Positions 11,012 through 24,700 of a stretch of 64,000 bases of DNA are shown here, piece by piece; positions within the stretch are counted from its first letter, which is position 1, and every line of letters starts with the position of its first letter. The stretch lies in assembly GCA_002794785.1 (NCBI GenBank), contig NBBA01000016.1, positions 434,001 to 498,000 on the forward strand, in the 5' to 3' direction. The position numbers and the translations under genes are program-made. The notes beneath the pieces were generated by a model. The model worked only from the letters and a program-made list of their open reading frames with translations, searched no databases and was not told the origin of the DNA. Source of the stretch: Coniferiporia sulphurascens. Taxonomy: Eukaryota > Basidiomycota > Agaricomycetes > Hymenochaetales > Hymenochaetaceae.

Positions 11012-13417
11012 TCACCAAGACCAGCTCCCGATCCTATCCTGCGCAGACGCGTACTCAGCCCTGATCGTCTCCACAACCCTCTCACTGCGCGGAACGAAGC
11101 GGCAATCGAAGCTAACAGGCCTCGAATTAAAGCCGTCCGTGTAATTCAACGAATCCGGGATGACCTCCCGCCCGTTCTCGTCGAGTGCGGGCCGGATGTC
11201 GAACGCCCAGAGCAGGCGCGCGATGTTGATGAAGATGGAGTTGCGCGCGAGGTGCATGCCGGGGCAGATGCGCCGGCCGAAGCCGAAGGGGAGCTCGAAC
11301 GCCTTGAGGCGCGGGTCGGAGGTCTCGAGGAAGCGCTCCGGACGGTACAGTTCGGGGTTGGGGAACATCTCGGGGTCGTTCATGATGCCTCTGAAAGACA
11401 GTCTCCCGTGTCAGTTTCGTGTTCCCGAAAATGAATGTGAGGGTCAACCGAAGAAAAAAGCAGCACTCACGCGAGGTTGGCGAAGATGGTGGCCCCCTTC
11501 GGGATAAACATGCCCTTATACTCGTCGTCAGCCGTGACCGCGTGGGGCGTGCCCCCCAGAACGGCTACTGGCCGCCAGCGGAGCGTCTCGTTGACGACTG
11601 CGGCGATGTACGGCAGGTTTTCGTGGTCGTCGAATTCCGGCATGCGGCTCGCGTCGAGTAAGGAGTCGATCTCGGCTTGCGCTTTCTTCATGACGTCGGG
11701 AAAGTGGAGCATGGCAACTAAAAACGTTTAAACGGTGAGAATGACCAAGAAACAACTAGTAGCACAATTGAAACGTACGAATGAAAGTGCTCAACGTCCC
11801 AGCGGTCTTGAAATGCATCACCGAACGAATCAAAGGAGAAACCCTTAGCGTCCTTAATTCCTTTCATTCTGAAAAAAAGATTACCAACCGTCTCAATGCC
11901 CGCTCCAAATGGAGACGACACAGAATAAGCCAAGAAAACATCATCCATGCCCTCCTTCTCCTGGTTCCTCAGCGTCTGGATAGTAAGACAATTGGGTACG
12001 GTCCCGGCCGCCATGCGCTGCTTGACGTCGTCCACGAGGTGAGTCAATAATTTGATATCGCGCTGCTTCTGCATCTCGGGTTCGCGACGGAACCATTGGA
12101 GGGACCTCTTCACGTTAAATCAGAAAAAATAATGGGGTGGGCGGGGAGTAAAGCACGCACCGGGAGCTTGAGGAGCCAAGGCCACGACTCGACAAGATAC
12201 TTTCCGGGAATACTAGGATCTGTCAGTTTGGGCTCACTCGTGCACGATGAGACGGGCGAACTTTACTCTAAAAAAACACGAAGGAGGTTTAGTCAGCCTG
12301 TCGCGAACTTCCGTGTATTCCAGACCCTCACCGAGTTAGATCTATTTAGTATCTAAATCAGAAGAAGAAAAACCGTGAAAATGAAAGCGCACGTACAATC
12401 CATAGATGCGTTATTCTCTTTCACGATCCATTCGTCCACGCTCTCGACGCGGCGGCCGTACGTCACCGAAGTGACGACAGACGCAGCATATCTCAATAGT
12501 GGCATAATTAAGCGAACATCGCAGTAAGCACAGCGTCGAAAGAAGTTACCTTTGGAGGTGTCTCTCATAGTCCTTCGGGTTTTCGACAATCTGCTGCATC
12601 GCAATTTTCGACTCGAGGGTCTGGATATCCGTGTACTTGGCGGATTGGCGTGCATGAAACCCGGAGTGGAGGACCTGTAACAATCGAAAAACATTTAGTT
12701 ATCAACCCGACCCCCGGGCCGACCCTTCCGCCGGCAGGAAAAGCGAGACGGGACGGAACGAGACGAGACGAGCCTTGCGCCATTTTCTCCAGCTCTCGCC
12801 GTATGGGAGCATTAAGCCGCGATGATTGTCGGACAATATCTCCCCGCTACACTCCACCCCACGGATCAGTCAAATAACGATAAAATAAGAAAAAATATAA
12901 ACAAGGGGAGTACGACGTACGCTACGACAAACCGTGGCCTGCTGGAGTAGATTTCGGAGCGTTTCTCCAAAAGGTCCCAAGCCGCTCGCGCAGTCCCCAG
13001 TACTAAAACAAAGGTCAGTGATAAAAGCACCAGCATAGGCGCCGTCGAAACGTACCAATTATCGGCGTATTTCCAAAGAAGAGCGACACCACCGGGCCTA
13101 TAAATAGAGACAAGCGCTCAAAATAGCCCGCAAGCATGTTATTCTTACCACATACCATATTGCTTATTCAGCCTCTCGAAGGCCCTCCAAGGCTTGACAG
13201 CGGGCATCTGGTGTTTGTTCCCGATGAAAGGCAGTCCGAACGGTCCGGGAGGCATCTTACGACGGGTGCTCGTGCTCCGCCAGGCATAGCCGACGAACAA
13301 GGCCAACGCGGCACCGAGAGCCAGCGTGTTCCATTTGCTCAAGCCGTACACTGGCAGAGCAAATGGCAGTGTCGAAGACGGGGGAAGAAAGTCGGAAAAC
13401 GTCCTGCTGGGGACCAT
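11012..13417 (-). CDS. Cytochrome P450 monooxygenase (O-methylsterigmatocystin oxidoreductase-like)
   Basis: Microsomal P450. The N-terminus has a hydrophobic anchor around residues 30-46 followed by the proline-rich MPPGPFGLPFIGNKH hinge. Further exons give GPVVSLFFGNTPII, LGTARAAWDLLEKRS and RGLMLPYGESWRKWR (helix C, heme propionate contact). The I-helix reads SSPFGAGIETV, ExxR is NETLRWRP, the PERF motif is YRPERFLE, and the heme loop is FGFGRRICPGMHLA with the axial cysteine. About nine exons can be joined. The combination of GMHLARNSIF and the hinge resembles the large basidiomycete set often annotated as O-methylsterigmatocystin oxidoreductase, though aflatoxin chemistry should not be inferred. 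It is only distantly related to the other four P450s in this window. ATG at 13417 precedes the membrane anchor. The protein appears complete, and the substrate is unknown. Confidence 0.86.
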
Positions 13418-14053
13418 GGTCGTGGAGGTAATCTGGGGTCAACGCACAAGCGGTGGGGAGTACTAGTCGCCTAAGCTGCTTTTGCGCCTTAAGAGCAGGT
13501 CCCGACGCGCAGGTGTGCGGTCATATGAATCAAAAATGGATGAACTGATCAAGCGCAGCCAATATCGGCCATCCGCGAGCATCGGTAAGTAGCACCCACT
13601 GACCAGCCATGGGCCCCAGTCGAGATTGTTGCTGCTCGACGGCGGCCCGGGTCTCTCAGTTATTTTCAGTCCATTTTTGTGCTGGAGACACGCAAGATGC
13701 TCGCCAAAGCACATTTGTGGGCCCATTAGGCTATCAGAGACACTGCTAGGGAGCTACAAATGACCCTGCCAGTAGCTTCGAAGTCAACGGGTCCGAGCTT
13801 TCGGACGCAGACGTTGGCCAATCTGAGCGCAGGCAAAACACATTAGCCATAGCAATGATAGCATACTGCGTCCTTGAGCTTGCTTATACGAGTACATGAA
13901 TGTAAGCATTCCTTAATCGAAAGGAACCACGGATACTATTCGTCCATCTATATCCCAAAAATCAAAACGAGAGTAGATACAAGGAAACGCCATCAACACA
14001 TATTTATGCCCAAACTGCCCAGTTTCGTCTCAAAAAGACGAGAATTGCCTGCT
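13418..14053. other. Intergenic, P450 promoter and J-protein 3' side
   Basis: About 640 bases between the P450 start and the 3' end of the minus-strand J-protein gene. No protein-like frame, repeat or RNA gene was recognised. Confidence 0.5.
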
Positions 14054-15175
14054 CTACGAACCATCTGCCTGGCTTTGAGGAGGATCCCGACGACGATGCG
14101 GCCCAGCTTTGATGACACCTTCCACGAAGATGAACCACGCCAGACATATAGCGGAGAACTTCATAAGCAAACGATAATGCTCCGGAATCGTATACTCGAC
14201 ATCATCTGCCGACGCTTCACCAGTGTTCACGTCGGGCTCGGTCGCAGCTTCCCTCGTGTCCAACTTTGGCTCGTCCTTCGGCACATCCCTCGGCACATTC
14301 TTCCGTACGAACTCCCACACACCCTTCAGAATATCTCCAGGACTGTCCCCTGCAGCACGCCTCTGCGCAATATGTTCCTTCGCCCTCCTCGCCACGTCCG
14401 CCAGCGTCTCCTTCGGCATCTTATCCATCGCCTCCTTCACCTCCTCCTTCATCTTCTGCGTCTTGATTTCCTCCTTCTTGACGTCGATCCGCTTGGGAGG
14501 AGGTGCGCGCTTGCGCCGCTCGTAGGCGTAAGCGTAAGCCGAAGCGGGGGCCTCGTTCTGCCGGCGCTGCTGCTCCTCGTACGCGCGCAGGCCCGAGAGG
14601 TACGCGTCCTTCGACTGAGCCGCCCCCGCCCGCGTGCGCGCCGTGTCCCGCTGCCGGGCCCCGGGCTTAGGCTTCGGCGGCGGCCTAGCCAGCTTCGCGT
14701 CATATGCTTTCCTAGCTGAAAGCGTCACTTTAACACGAAAGCAGGTGAAACACGAAAGCTTCCGTACCTCTTATCGTCGTTATTCAGCACAGCGTACGCT
14801 TCGCTGACTACGTGGAACTTCGCCACCGAGTCCGGGTCATCGATGTTCGCATCCGGGTGATACAATTTGCTGAGCTACGCCGGGAAACACCATAATTTAG
14901 TTTAATAAAAACCGTTCATTCTGCAACGGAAAAAAAGAGCACTAAAAGCTTACTTTGAAATACTCCATCTTTATCTCCGTCTTCGACGCCGTGTTAGGCA
15001 CGCCGAGCACGTCGTAGTGCGTCCGGGCCTGCACGCCCACCTGCGGCCTCCATCGCACCGCGCTCGTAGAGAAAGTAGACGCAGACGCGTCCAGCCGGAT
15101 CCTAGACGTCGATGCGAATGCGTTGCACGAGGACCAGGTCGAAGGGGCCCTCGCGAGCAAGGTCGTGGCTGTCAT
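14054..15175 (-). CDS. Mitochondrial-type DnaJ (J-domain) protein with C-terminal membrane anchor
   Basis: Three exons join in phase: 14954-15175, 14768-14874 and 14054-14711, for 328 residues. The N-terminal 45 residues are rich in Arg, Ser, Ala and Thr with almost no acids, like a mitochondrial presequence. The J domain follows (about residues 52-110): HYDVLGVPNTASKTEIK, then KLYHPDAN with the HPD tripeptide needed to stimulate Hsp70 ATPase, then EAYAVLNNDDKRKAYD. A basic, Pro-rich and then charged helical middle has no G/F or zinc-finger region, so this is a class C J protein. Near the C-terminus a hydrophobic segment (LLMKFSAICLAWFIFVEGVI) could anchor the protein. It is likely to recruit a mitochondrial Hsp70 at a membrane; the exact compartment is inferred from the presequence. 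I know of no specific named orthologue. Confidence 0.85.
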
Positions 15176-15942
15176 CGTTGAAGTTCAATCGATGCGTGAC
15201 GCCTTGTGCGACTATGTCACAAAAGCGTAACGCGGTTCCTGCTGGACTTCTGATGTCCAACTCTGTGAACCTCAGGCTTGCTCTCGCTTTTTCGTCCGTC
15301 TCGGTGAAGCACTCAGGTCTCAAGAGGCTTTTCTTAAGCTCACGCCAGTACTCAGGCTACTTGCTTCACTCGACCTTTCTCAAGAAAGAACCCCTTTCCT
15401 GGGTTCGCTCGTTCTAGATATCCTCTCCTTTCTAAAAGAGTTCGCGTCTTGCACTAGTGACTGGCACTGACTGGAGGAGAATACGCGCACTTTAAAACCC
15501 AACGTCTCTGCTGTTTTTCCCTTCTCGTGTCGTTATCGTCACTTCTCGAGCCGCTCCTTTATATAACGACGGAATTTGGAATCTGTAACCCCCTTCCATT
15601 GCGACTTCTTTGGGGAAAAGGCTGGCTTTATCGACTGGACTGTTCCAAAAACCGTCTGTGACTATTCGAACGGCAACTGCACTTTGGTCGTGTCTTTGGG
15701 CAACATGCCGGGTGATAACTGCCAAATCGTGTCCAGATCTACGAAGGAATAAACGCATTTATTCAAGGCAAATAATTTTGGCACAGGTTTGTAAACACAA
15801 TAGAGCGAACGAGAGTTTAATAAAGTAAGAAAAGCAAGCAAGCCCGGAAAACTAAGCTGCATCGAAGCAGGTACGTATATGATAAACAGTCCGTGTAGAA
15901 GAATATTAATGTGCATTTACTCAAGGTCAACCGTTTTGACTT
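15176..15942. other. Intergenic, no supported gene
   Basis: About 770 bases between the J-protein start and the end of the next P450, both on the minus strand. An 88-codon minus-strand frame (15492-15758) has no recognisable features and was not called. No repeat or RNA gene was seen. Confidence 0.5.
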
Positions 15943-18340
15943 TCACGCAGAGGCGTTGTGGATCTTGACTATCAGCGGCATCTGCGAACCCGCCTTCATG
16001 TCCTTCTTCAAGTACGGGCGCGTCACCACCATCGTGCGTGCCTCGAACTCCTCGGCGGGGAAGGCGAGCTCGAACTCAAATGTGCGGAGGAGAGTGAACA
16101 GAAGCGCTTTCATCCTGGATAGCGTGATGGGATGAGATTATGCTGCGGGAAGGAACGAACAAATATTTAATGCTTACTCGATGAGTGCGAAACGGTAGCC
16201 GATGCAGCTGCGCGCGCCGCCGAGGAACGTCATCATGTTCCCCCATACGCCAGGCATCTCTTTCGCAGCTTCAGGAGGGCTCGCCCAGCGGTCAGGGCTA
16301 AAGATCAATCAGTAAGCCACGAAGCCACACAAACAAGAAACACACAAACGCACTTGAATTCATGCGCGTCTTCGCCCCAAACCTCCTTGGACAGGTTCAG
16401 CGCAAGGATAGGAATGAAGACACCATCTCCCTTCTTTACCCTATGATGCGTATGCATATCAGAGTCCACACCCCCCCTTCCGGTAATGAATACGCACCTG
16501 ATCTCCGTCTGAGTTTTTCCCTGCGTGTCGACGAAAGGCGCGCTGAGGGGGATCACATCATCGCGCATCGCCACCCTACCCGTGGCCGGCACAGCGGCGT
16601 GCACGCGGAGCGTCTCGCGCACAACGGCGTCGAGGAAGGGCAATGCGTTGAGCTCTTCCATCGACAGCTCGTCAGTCGGCACGCTGAGCAGCTCCGCGCG
16701 TAACTTGGACTGGATATCCGGCCTCTTGGAGAGTGCGAAGAGACACCACATTGTCTCCGTGCTGTGGCGCGAAAGTAAGCATCTTCATTATCCAAAGGAG
16801 GAAAGACGGTTGTGAAGATGGCATACCTCGTCGTCTCGTGTCCAGCAACCAAGAACGTCGGGACCTCTGTTTAACCGCATGAGAACGAAGACAGAACGGA
16901 GGAAATAAAGGAAAGCACGCACGAGCAAGCACGTCCTCATCAGACAACCTCTGTGATTCAGGCAATTCCGCGTCCATATTTGCCTTGACAAGCAGGCTCA
17001 AAAGATCGCGACCCCTCAGCTCGGAAAGCGTCTCCTCAGACAGCCCGCCAACATCAGTTTTTTCACCCGTCGCGTTCTCCTTCCGAAGCTTCAGTAGCCC
17101 GTTCCCGATGCGGCGCATAGAGTCCTGCGCCCTCTCCTCCTCTTTTCCACTCTGCGTTGGCTGCAATAGGACATCAAGTTAGGTCCCTTAAGTTACGGGA
17201 GCTTGCAGGAGGACTTACAATGAGCCGTAGAATAGGAAAGCGCCCTTGGATGGCTCGCAAGACGTTAGACGCACCCCCCGCGTTGAAGAGTATGGAAAAA
17301 GCTTTGTTCAACTCATTCGGTTTGTCGTCAAGGGAGTTAAAATTGTAGTCAAAGCCTTGCTCGTGAAATCTGATTAGGGGCATGTTTGGTGAAAAGGGGG
17401 AAAAATCATACCGGCAAGCCCAATGATGTCCAGAGTAGCCCGGCTGAGCCAAGCCAGAATGTCTATTTTCTGCGGGGACTGCTTTTCCGAAAGTCCAGAC
17501 TTCAAGACATCTCGGAGCTGTCGAGAAGTCAGATTCCGAGACGCTCTGAGACATTAAGAAATGCTTTCTTACCTGTTTTGATTTCTGGAAGAATACGGCG
17601 GTCAAAGCCCGGATAGTCGATGGGCCGAATGAGGGGTTCTTCAAATAAAGCCTCTTTGTTAAGCGCTGTCGCTCATGCTGTAGGTAGGAATTTCCTTACC
17701 ATGATGCGTCTCTGCGAGGTCAAACCCGTGTTAATTACATGTGCCGGGCCGAGACAAAGTTTGAAAACATACCTGTTGCCTGTGCTGGTCTCCTATATCC
17801 GGGAAGAGATTACTATCGTCAGCCTATATGCGGATGGAAGGCACGATAAATGCTCGCCCTCGGTCACCAGAACGCCTATTAACTATTATTAGCTGGGGAG
17901 TCACGTTTTCCGCGTAAGAATAGGCTTACCAGGACCCACGATACGGGAGAGGTTAAACCGAGCTTGTGGCGGTCTCTGGTAGTCAACCGAGTGTGTCATG
18001 ATATGGTTCAACGCTTTCATATCCACAGTGAACAGGCGATCCTCCTGGCAATATAGCAAAACAATATATTTAGCCCCGGCAATCAGCAGAACAGATACGG
18101 TGCCTTTACCCCAAAGAAGCCTTTGCATTTCATCACTTTGCCGTACTTTTCGACCCAACCGACGCTCCCTTCTCTAACCTTTTCCAGGTTTCCGGATATA
18201 AAGCTGTCGCTCTTGGGGCCGGGGAGGTAGCGCAGGGGCGAGAAAAGCGGGCGGAGGAAATGTCTAGCCAAGTGCAGTAGCGCATAGATCGCTATTGTGG
18301 TACCAGCAGCTTTGGCGAGAGGGAGCATGGGGGAAGCCAT
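15943..18340 (-). CDS. Cytochrome P450 monooxygenase, relative of the tandem trio
   Basis: Complete microsomal P450 in many small exons. The start at 18340 opens a hydrophobic anchor (residues about 8-32) and the hinge [20 protein letters not shown]. Further on come [51 protein letters not shown], the I-helix with AGHETT, ExxR ([12 protein letters not shown]), [17 protein letters not shown], the heme loop [15 protein letters not shown], and a C-terminus ending IVKIHNASA before TGA at 15943. Exon order and splice positions match the three plus-strand P450s at 26-36 kb, so it is an older paralogue of them. Its intron after RRIM has a normal GT donor. Such basidiomycete P450s oxidise diverse lipophilic or aromatic compounds; no substrate can be read from sequence. 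The family number is not assigned. Confidence 0.86.
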
Positions 18341-18759
18341 TCTGCCCTATCCGATGATTGTCTTAGGCTTGTCTGAGAGGGAGGGATTTTAGATGCTCGA
18401 TCTACATTGACGAGCCCCTCTTTATATAGACGAACACAGCTCGGCGTCGGACATGCGATACCTGTGCCTTCTTCCGTGTGGCGGGAACAGTTGGACGATC
18501 ACGTAAGCGCTTGATAAGGATATTTACAACTCGTCATTACCCCAATGGATGTACAGTAACCGTATTCGGGTTTCTCCTACCCGCGTGTCCTCGTTAATGA
18601 GTAAGCACAGTCGGACCAACCTGCGATCCCTGGGTTCCCGACCGGCGCATCCGCCGCGACCATTCATTCAAGTTTGAAAAGATAATAAGTCAAGGGACAA
18701 GATATGCTGTGTATACATCCGGTACTAATGCTAATGTTAATCCGACGGTAAATGGCCGA
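18341..18759. other. Promoter of the minus-strand P450 and 3' flank of the ATPase gene region
   Basis: A CTATATAAAG box read on the minus strand lies at about 18421-18430, some 85 bases before the P450 ATG. Nothing else is recognised in these 420 bases. Confidence 0.5.
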
Positions 18760-21700
18760 CTACGAAGACGCGGCGCCCGAAAGCAATTGGGCAAGGTGGG
18801 TGACGTGTGCCTCGCAGATTGATGAGAAATAGAATTCATGCTCAGAATTATGCGGCTGGACCAGGTTGTGCGCGATTTCGTGGGCGAGCGTGAAGAACCT
18901 GCATGTGATTAAGTAATGGCAATGAGTTATCCATATTTCTCCGGTAAAAGGCTATCCCTCGGCCGGCAGCGCCACGTACCATGAGATGAAAGCCTTCTTC
19001 AGATCGCCCTGTTGTACATCGCGGTCATCTGGCGATCATAAATCAGCCTCAATCAGACGTCGCGCGAAAGTCCAGAGAAGCACGCACGCCATGACTCGAA
19101 ATACCGTAAGTTTACAAAGATGCTCGCATTGCGATTGAATGCAATTGTTTCGCCCTGCAAATCAAAGAAGACGTTCACACTGGTCGGCGGCAATTTGTAC
19201 AGCATGCGCAGCGGGCGGATGACGTGAATAAATCTTGCTATAACATCGTGTTTAGCGGCCAGGACATTCCCTCCGTCAGGGACGTCTGCCAAGCGCTGAG
19301 CTATCTTTCCCTTCTGCAATAAGAACAAAACGTACCCTTCGCCACAAACACTTTGATATCGGACATAGATCCTGTAATATAATTCAGTTATGAATACACT
19401 TACGCAACTTCGGGGCCGAGCGCCTCACCGACGTGAATCAAGTCGCTTACGCGACCGGATATATCGCAGTACCCTTCGTCCAGAGTTTCTCTCACAGTCT
19501 CCATGTGCTCGCGATTCTGCAGCACATTGCCACGCTCCTCTCGGCAGGCCGCGATCGCTTGCTTTATGTTCGACTCTGAGTACCGGTAAAGAAAACCATT
19601 TAGACAATTCATATAAATCGAGATCAGCAAACTGAAATGGAACAAAAAGGAGTTCGCGAATTACCAATATTGCTCAGAGGCGTTACCTGGCCTTGTGGCC
19701 GCCTGGGGGTAGGGGTCGGACTCGGGCCCGGCATGCCCCCAGGCATAGCTGGGGACTGCGGACGTTGCTCGGAGGACGTGGGCCGGGAGGGTCCAGTCCC
19801 TGACTGCGTATCATCCGCAGTCGGCCTCGTCGGCTCCGCTTTGCCAGGGAGCGCACCAAACTTGCGCTTCCAGTTCTGCAACTGACCACCCAGTGTGACG
19901 GACATGCGGGACCCGGCGCCCAAAGCGTTATTACTCAGCTCTGCCTCCCTCTGCGGGACCGTGGGTTCAGGAGGGGCGGTGTGCTGCGCAGTGATGGCTT
20001 TGGTTGTTGAAGTCGCGATGGCCGGAGCTGGGTGTTGTGGCATGTCGGGCTGGATGTCGGACACCAGCTTCTCCATCTCCCTCGCCTGGTCACGCCGGGC
20101 CTGCTCGGCGGCCTCCCGATCTGCGCGCTGCTTCTTGAGAATTCGATCCACTGTGGGGATGGGGACATTGTCGTCAGTCAAAAACAAACGTACAATGTGA
20201 TGAAAAACTGCTAACCGTTGTAGCCACGGCGTCTCAGCGCTCGAAGGTCAGTGGACAGTATTGTCATAAACAAAAGCGCGTCGTTCGCCTTCGGGACGTC
20301 GAAAAGCACACGACACAGAGAAATCGCCACTCTGTCGACCACGTCAGTATGCACACATTACCTGTAACCCCCACGTCGTTATGCACTCACTCATACATGT
20401 CAACCTGCGCATTTCCAGCTAGCCAGAGTTCTACCGGTCCATACGAGCCACGCCTCGCCGCTGCCGACGCGTCCTGGCTGCGCGACAGCCGCGTCGTGCC
20501 GAAGTTGAGGTACCGTGTGACCGTCAGCTTCCCAAACGTGCGCACGACGAAATTCTTCTCATTGTTCAGCCAGCTGTACTGTACTCGCGGCCTGGCGTGC
20601 GTGTGCTCATGCAGGAACAACGGGAGGCGCTCGAGGATTAGTGCCCGCATATCTTTGCTCAGCTTCGTCTCTCTGATCTCAGCACTCGTCTTATAATCCT
20701 CCTTGATTAGCGACGTCAGACGGGGCGACCCCAGGTCGGCGTAGAAGGCTACGTTGTGGATGGTCAGTCGGTGCATAAAGCTGAATTTTTAGGACACGTA
20801 CACTCCAGGAGGTCCTCCTGAGGGGCAGAAAATACTGAGTCGCCGAAAAACTGAAATGCATTCGTGTCGTCTGCAACGACAATTTGGTCGGGTCTCAGCA
20901 GATCATACTGGGAGTCCCATTCCTCCTCGTCTAGCTCATCATTTGCCGGCTCCTTCTTGTCAGTTTTCTCCTTCCTAACCCGGCGCGTGCCTAGTAGCAT
21001 CGGCGACCTCTTCATTCGCGCTATAGCGCCATTCGGAACAAGGCGCCGGTTCACAGCGATATTCCTCAGCTCAACGAGATAACTGTAAACACATAAAACA
21101 ACATCAGCAACTACCATAGCCACCAAAAAAGGGAAACACAACGGACCTATCCTTACCCCCAGACAGGTGATAGAAGCGCTTCGGGTCCGACAGGAGAATC
21201 TCCACAATCTCCTCTACAGACGGCTCGTGCTTCGTCCCGCAGGCACTCAGGAACGCGTTCGCCTTCGTGCCGAAGTCGACGAAGACGAAGAGCTTGGAGT
21301 GGAAGCTCTGGCTTGAGTCGCGCTTGAAGTAGCAATCCTTCGGGGCGAGCATCTGTGTCTGGGGCTGGGCCGCACCTTTCTCAGCGCTCGGTTGCTGTGG
21401 AGCAGGGACAATGGGCATCTGGGCTAGTTTCTGCAGTTGGCTTGGCGTGAAATCTGAGAAACGAAAGGGAAATAAGCGCTTAAACATGCATGACGAGGTG
21501 TGTATGCGCACCCGTTATTCGTCCAGCGAGGGCCTCAAACCATTGTCGCGCGACCGTGGGGTCTCTAGGCGGGGACTTCTCGAGCACAGGTAAGACCAGA
21601 GACACAGGCGGCTGCTTTTTAAGCTTCAGCTTCTCAACCGCAACATCACGTATACTGGGATGTACAACAAGGAAGCCAAGCATGGCCGCCTCTGGCTCAA

Positions 21701-24700
21701 CGAAGACCCGCCCCGGCGTTCCCATAGTAGGCTTTCCATCGGTCTGCAGCGCCGGTACATAGGCTAGGTCATTGAAAGAGGCTGGGTCGTATCCGGGGTA
21801 CTTTGCAATATTATCCAAGAAGTACTTCAAGGCTGCGGAGCGCAGGGACTCGTCTGCATCGGAGGCCAGCTTAAGTATGACGGGTAAGGGCGGGTACCGT
21901 TGAAGGCCCAGCAGGAACAGGAACTTGGCTAAAGTCCAAGGTTAAACACGGCAATCGTGAAGAAAATAAGGCTTCCTACCTTCTTCAGATGACGCCCTCC
22001 ATCGTACTTGCGTGCCCCAGTCTATCACAGGTAACTTGAGTTCACGGAACACGTCTAAAGGCTCGTACAATTCGCTAGCTTTATACCTCGTGGTCTGGCC
22101 TTTCCCAGAGTCGGCTGCGTCGGGCACGCTTTGTTTGGGAAAAGCCGCCGTCATTCGCAAGCGCTCCATCTCAATCTGCGTCAGCGTCTGCTGGACGGCG
22201 ACGAGGTACTTGATTAAGTCCGCGATAGTCCAGTCTCCAGTCTTGATCATCCTACACGCACCACTCAGTACACCACCCAAGCAGCACCCATAAAAATAAG
22301 AAAAATAACTTTACCGACTGAAAATAACCTGTAAATCAACATGCTTGCGCACACCCAGCGCCTCAAGCACCTTCTCCAAATTTCCCTTCACCAAACTCCC
22401 CTTCGGCATCGTCACAACAGGCAGATCCGGGAAAATATGCGCGTTCGGGAAGTACGCCTGTCCCGGTAGCTTCAGCCCTGCTCGCGTGGGGACGCACGCC
22501 TTGTCCGTGAGCAGCGCGACCACTTCCGTCTGGTGTGCCTTAGACAGCGACGGCCACGCCTTTGCTAGAGCATTCAGCACGCGCTCTGCCCACACCGCCG
22601 ACGCCGTCAAGTCGTGCTCTGGACCTGTAGCGGCAGCAGCCGGGCTCACGACATATTGCACCCAGCCCACAATGGAGAGCTCCTGCCAGCCGAACGCGGA
22701 TACGAGCTCCGCAGCGGAGAAGCTCCTGCTCACGTCGACAGGAAGCGTGTGTTCGGGAAGAGGTCCATCAAGAGGGAGGACGCCACCCATCGTACGAAGG
22801 TTGACGAAAGTGCGGACCTGTGCGAGCGGCACAATCCTCTCGCCCTTCGCACCTTCGCCCGTACCTGCGCTCGGGGTGAGGAGAAGCGCAGCCTCGATGA
22901 GCTGTGTCCTGACCTGCGGGAGGTCCGAGTGCACGCTCTCACCGGCCGCCCAGACACCGACCCACCAGCGCATACACGCGACAAGTTCGGTGTCCGATAG
23001 CGGGCGTGCACGCAGCTCACCGAGCACATCCGCGAACGTGACATCCTTGATGAGCCCGCGCGCGCGCAACGCATCTACCATCGCCTGTGCACCCGTCACA
23101 ATCTCAGCGGGGAGCACGGGCAGTTGCGTGAGGAACGCCGCAAACGTCGGGTCGGGGATGCGCACGTCTGCAGCGCTCTTGACGCCGACGGAGGACATGA
23201 TCGAGAATGGTTGCGCGGTTGCGCAGGAGAAGAAGGCTGCTTCGAGGAGGCTGGAGACGAGGGATGAGGGGGTGGATGGATGGAAGGTGAAGAACTTGAG
23301 TGCGTGCAGGCAGCGGTTCCGGAGCCATGTTTGGATCTGCTCATCGACGGTATTCGAGCCACCTTCCGCCGAGGCCGCCCAGAGCTCCCGAATGCTAGCC
23401 ATCTCGGTTTCGTAGGCTGCTCGGGCGAGGAATCCACCAACATATAACAACTCTTTGTTCCACACTATTTGGGAGTTATAGTTAAAACAAGGGAGATTAA
23501 TTTAAAACTCACAGGACACGTTGCGATCACTGAGGTCCAAATTAGAATACTGCCGAGATTATAAAATAAAATAAAATCTGAGCACGCACACCAAATCTAT
23601 CGACTCCCGCTCTACAGTGGGAATGAATCGCGCAGCCATATGACCACCAAGACCAGTCGTTTGTCCAGTAGAGTGACCCTGACTTAAAGTAAGCAATCCG
23701 AGCGAAAATTTAAGCCGTAAAATTCCCTCACGATAAACACCCGAGCAGTACCGGTCCTAGAAAATATCATCAGACCTTTCTTTCAGTCATCATCTCAAAT
23801 TCATTGTCGTACCCGTCCAGATCAGCTCTCAGACCCTGAAAGACGCTCCCCGTCGGCTGGTCAAACTTCTCATCCTCCTGTTTACTGGCATCATACTCGG
23901 ATTTCCCCGTCTACAAAAATTATGGCAGCCCACCGTCAACACCCATTTACCGACCTCTTAGAATACCCAGCGAAGCACTCACATAAATAAGGTCCACACG
24001 TATCCGATTCGGCGGGTTCTTCTTCGTCGAGCGCTGAAGCTCCGCAACCATCTTCCTATCTAGCCTCACATCGACCTCCGCAGAGAAGATATTAAGCATA
24101 ACGCTCGACCTGTTTATCTCCAGCGGGTCCTTCTCCGCCGGCGGAGGAGGTGGCGGTGTCGCCGTGCGCTGGGGAGCCGATGATGATGACGATGTGGGCG
24201 CAGGGCCCGTGAAGGACGAAAAGAGCGATGAAAAGAAGCCGGAAGTCACGGCTGTCGCTGCAGGCTTGAGCGCGCGCACGGCCTGCGTGAGCAGTTGCGG
24301 CTTTGTACTCCCTGACGTGTACACACAGCGCGCGACTTCCGCTTCGATGTACAGTGCTAAGCACCGAAGAAAGAAAATGACAAATAAGCACAGAAACCGA
24401 GCGGACTGGCGTGCAAAATGAGACGAAACGTACGAGTCGACGAGATCGCCTTGACGTGCATCGTACCGGACAGGCTCGCCGTCTTTAATCCGCGCGGGAT
24501 TGGTGTCGGAGCGGGACCGCCGGGGTCCTTCGACAGCCGCGCTAGGACACGGCCATCAAAAAGAACGGTGACGGCTCGGAGGTGTGCCATGAACGTGATC
24601 GACGACGTGAGGAAGCGCGTGAGGTCGAACGCCACAGGCATCGGCGCCGGCTCACGGAGTGCCATCTCGAAAGACGTCCACTTGCGCTCCTCGGCGCTCA

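Noticed and set aside
13874..14719. 281-codon plus-strand open frame
   Set aside because: Antisense to the J-protein's large exon; Arg/Leu-rich with no domain.
22345..23415. 356-codon plus-strand open frame
   Set aside because: Lies exactly antisense to a long exon of the sacsin-like gene; Ser/Thr/Ala-rich shadow of GC-rich coding sequence.
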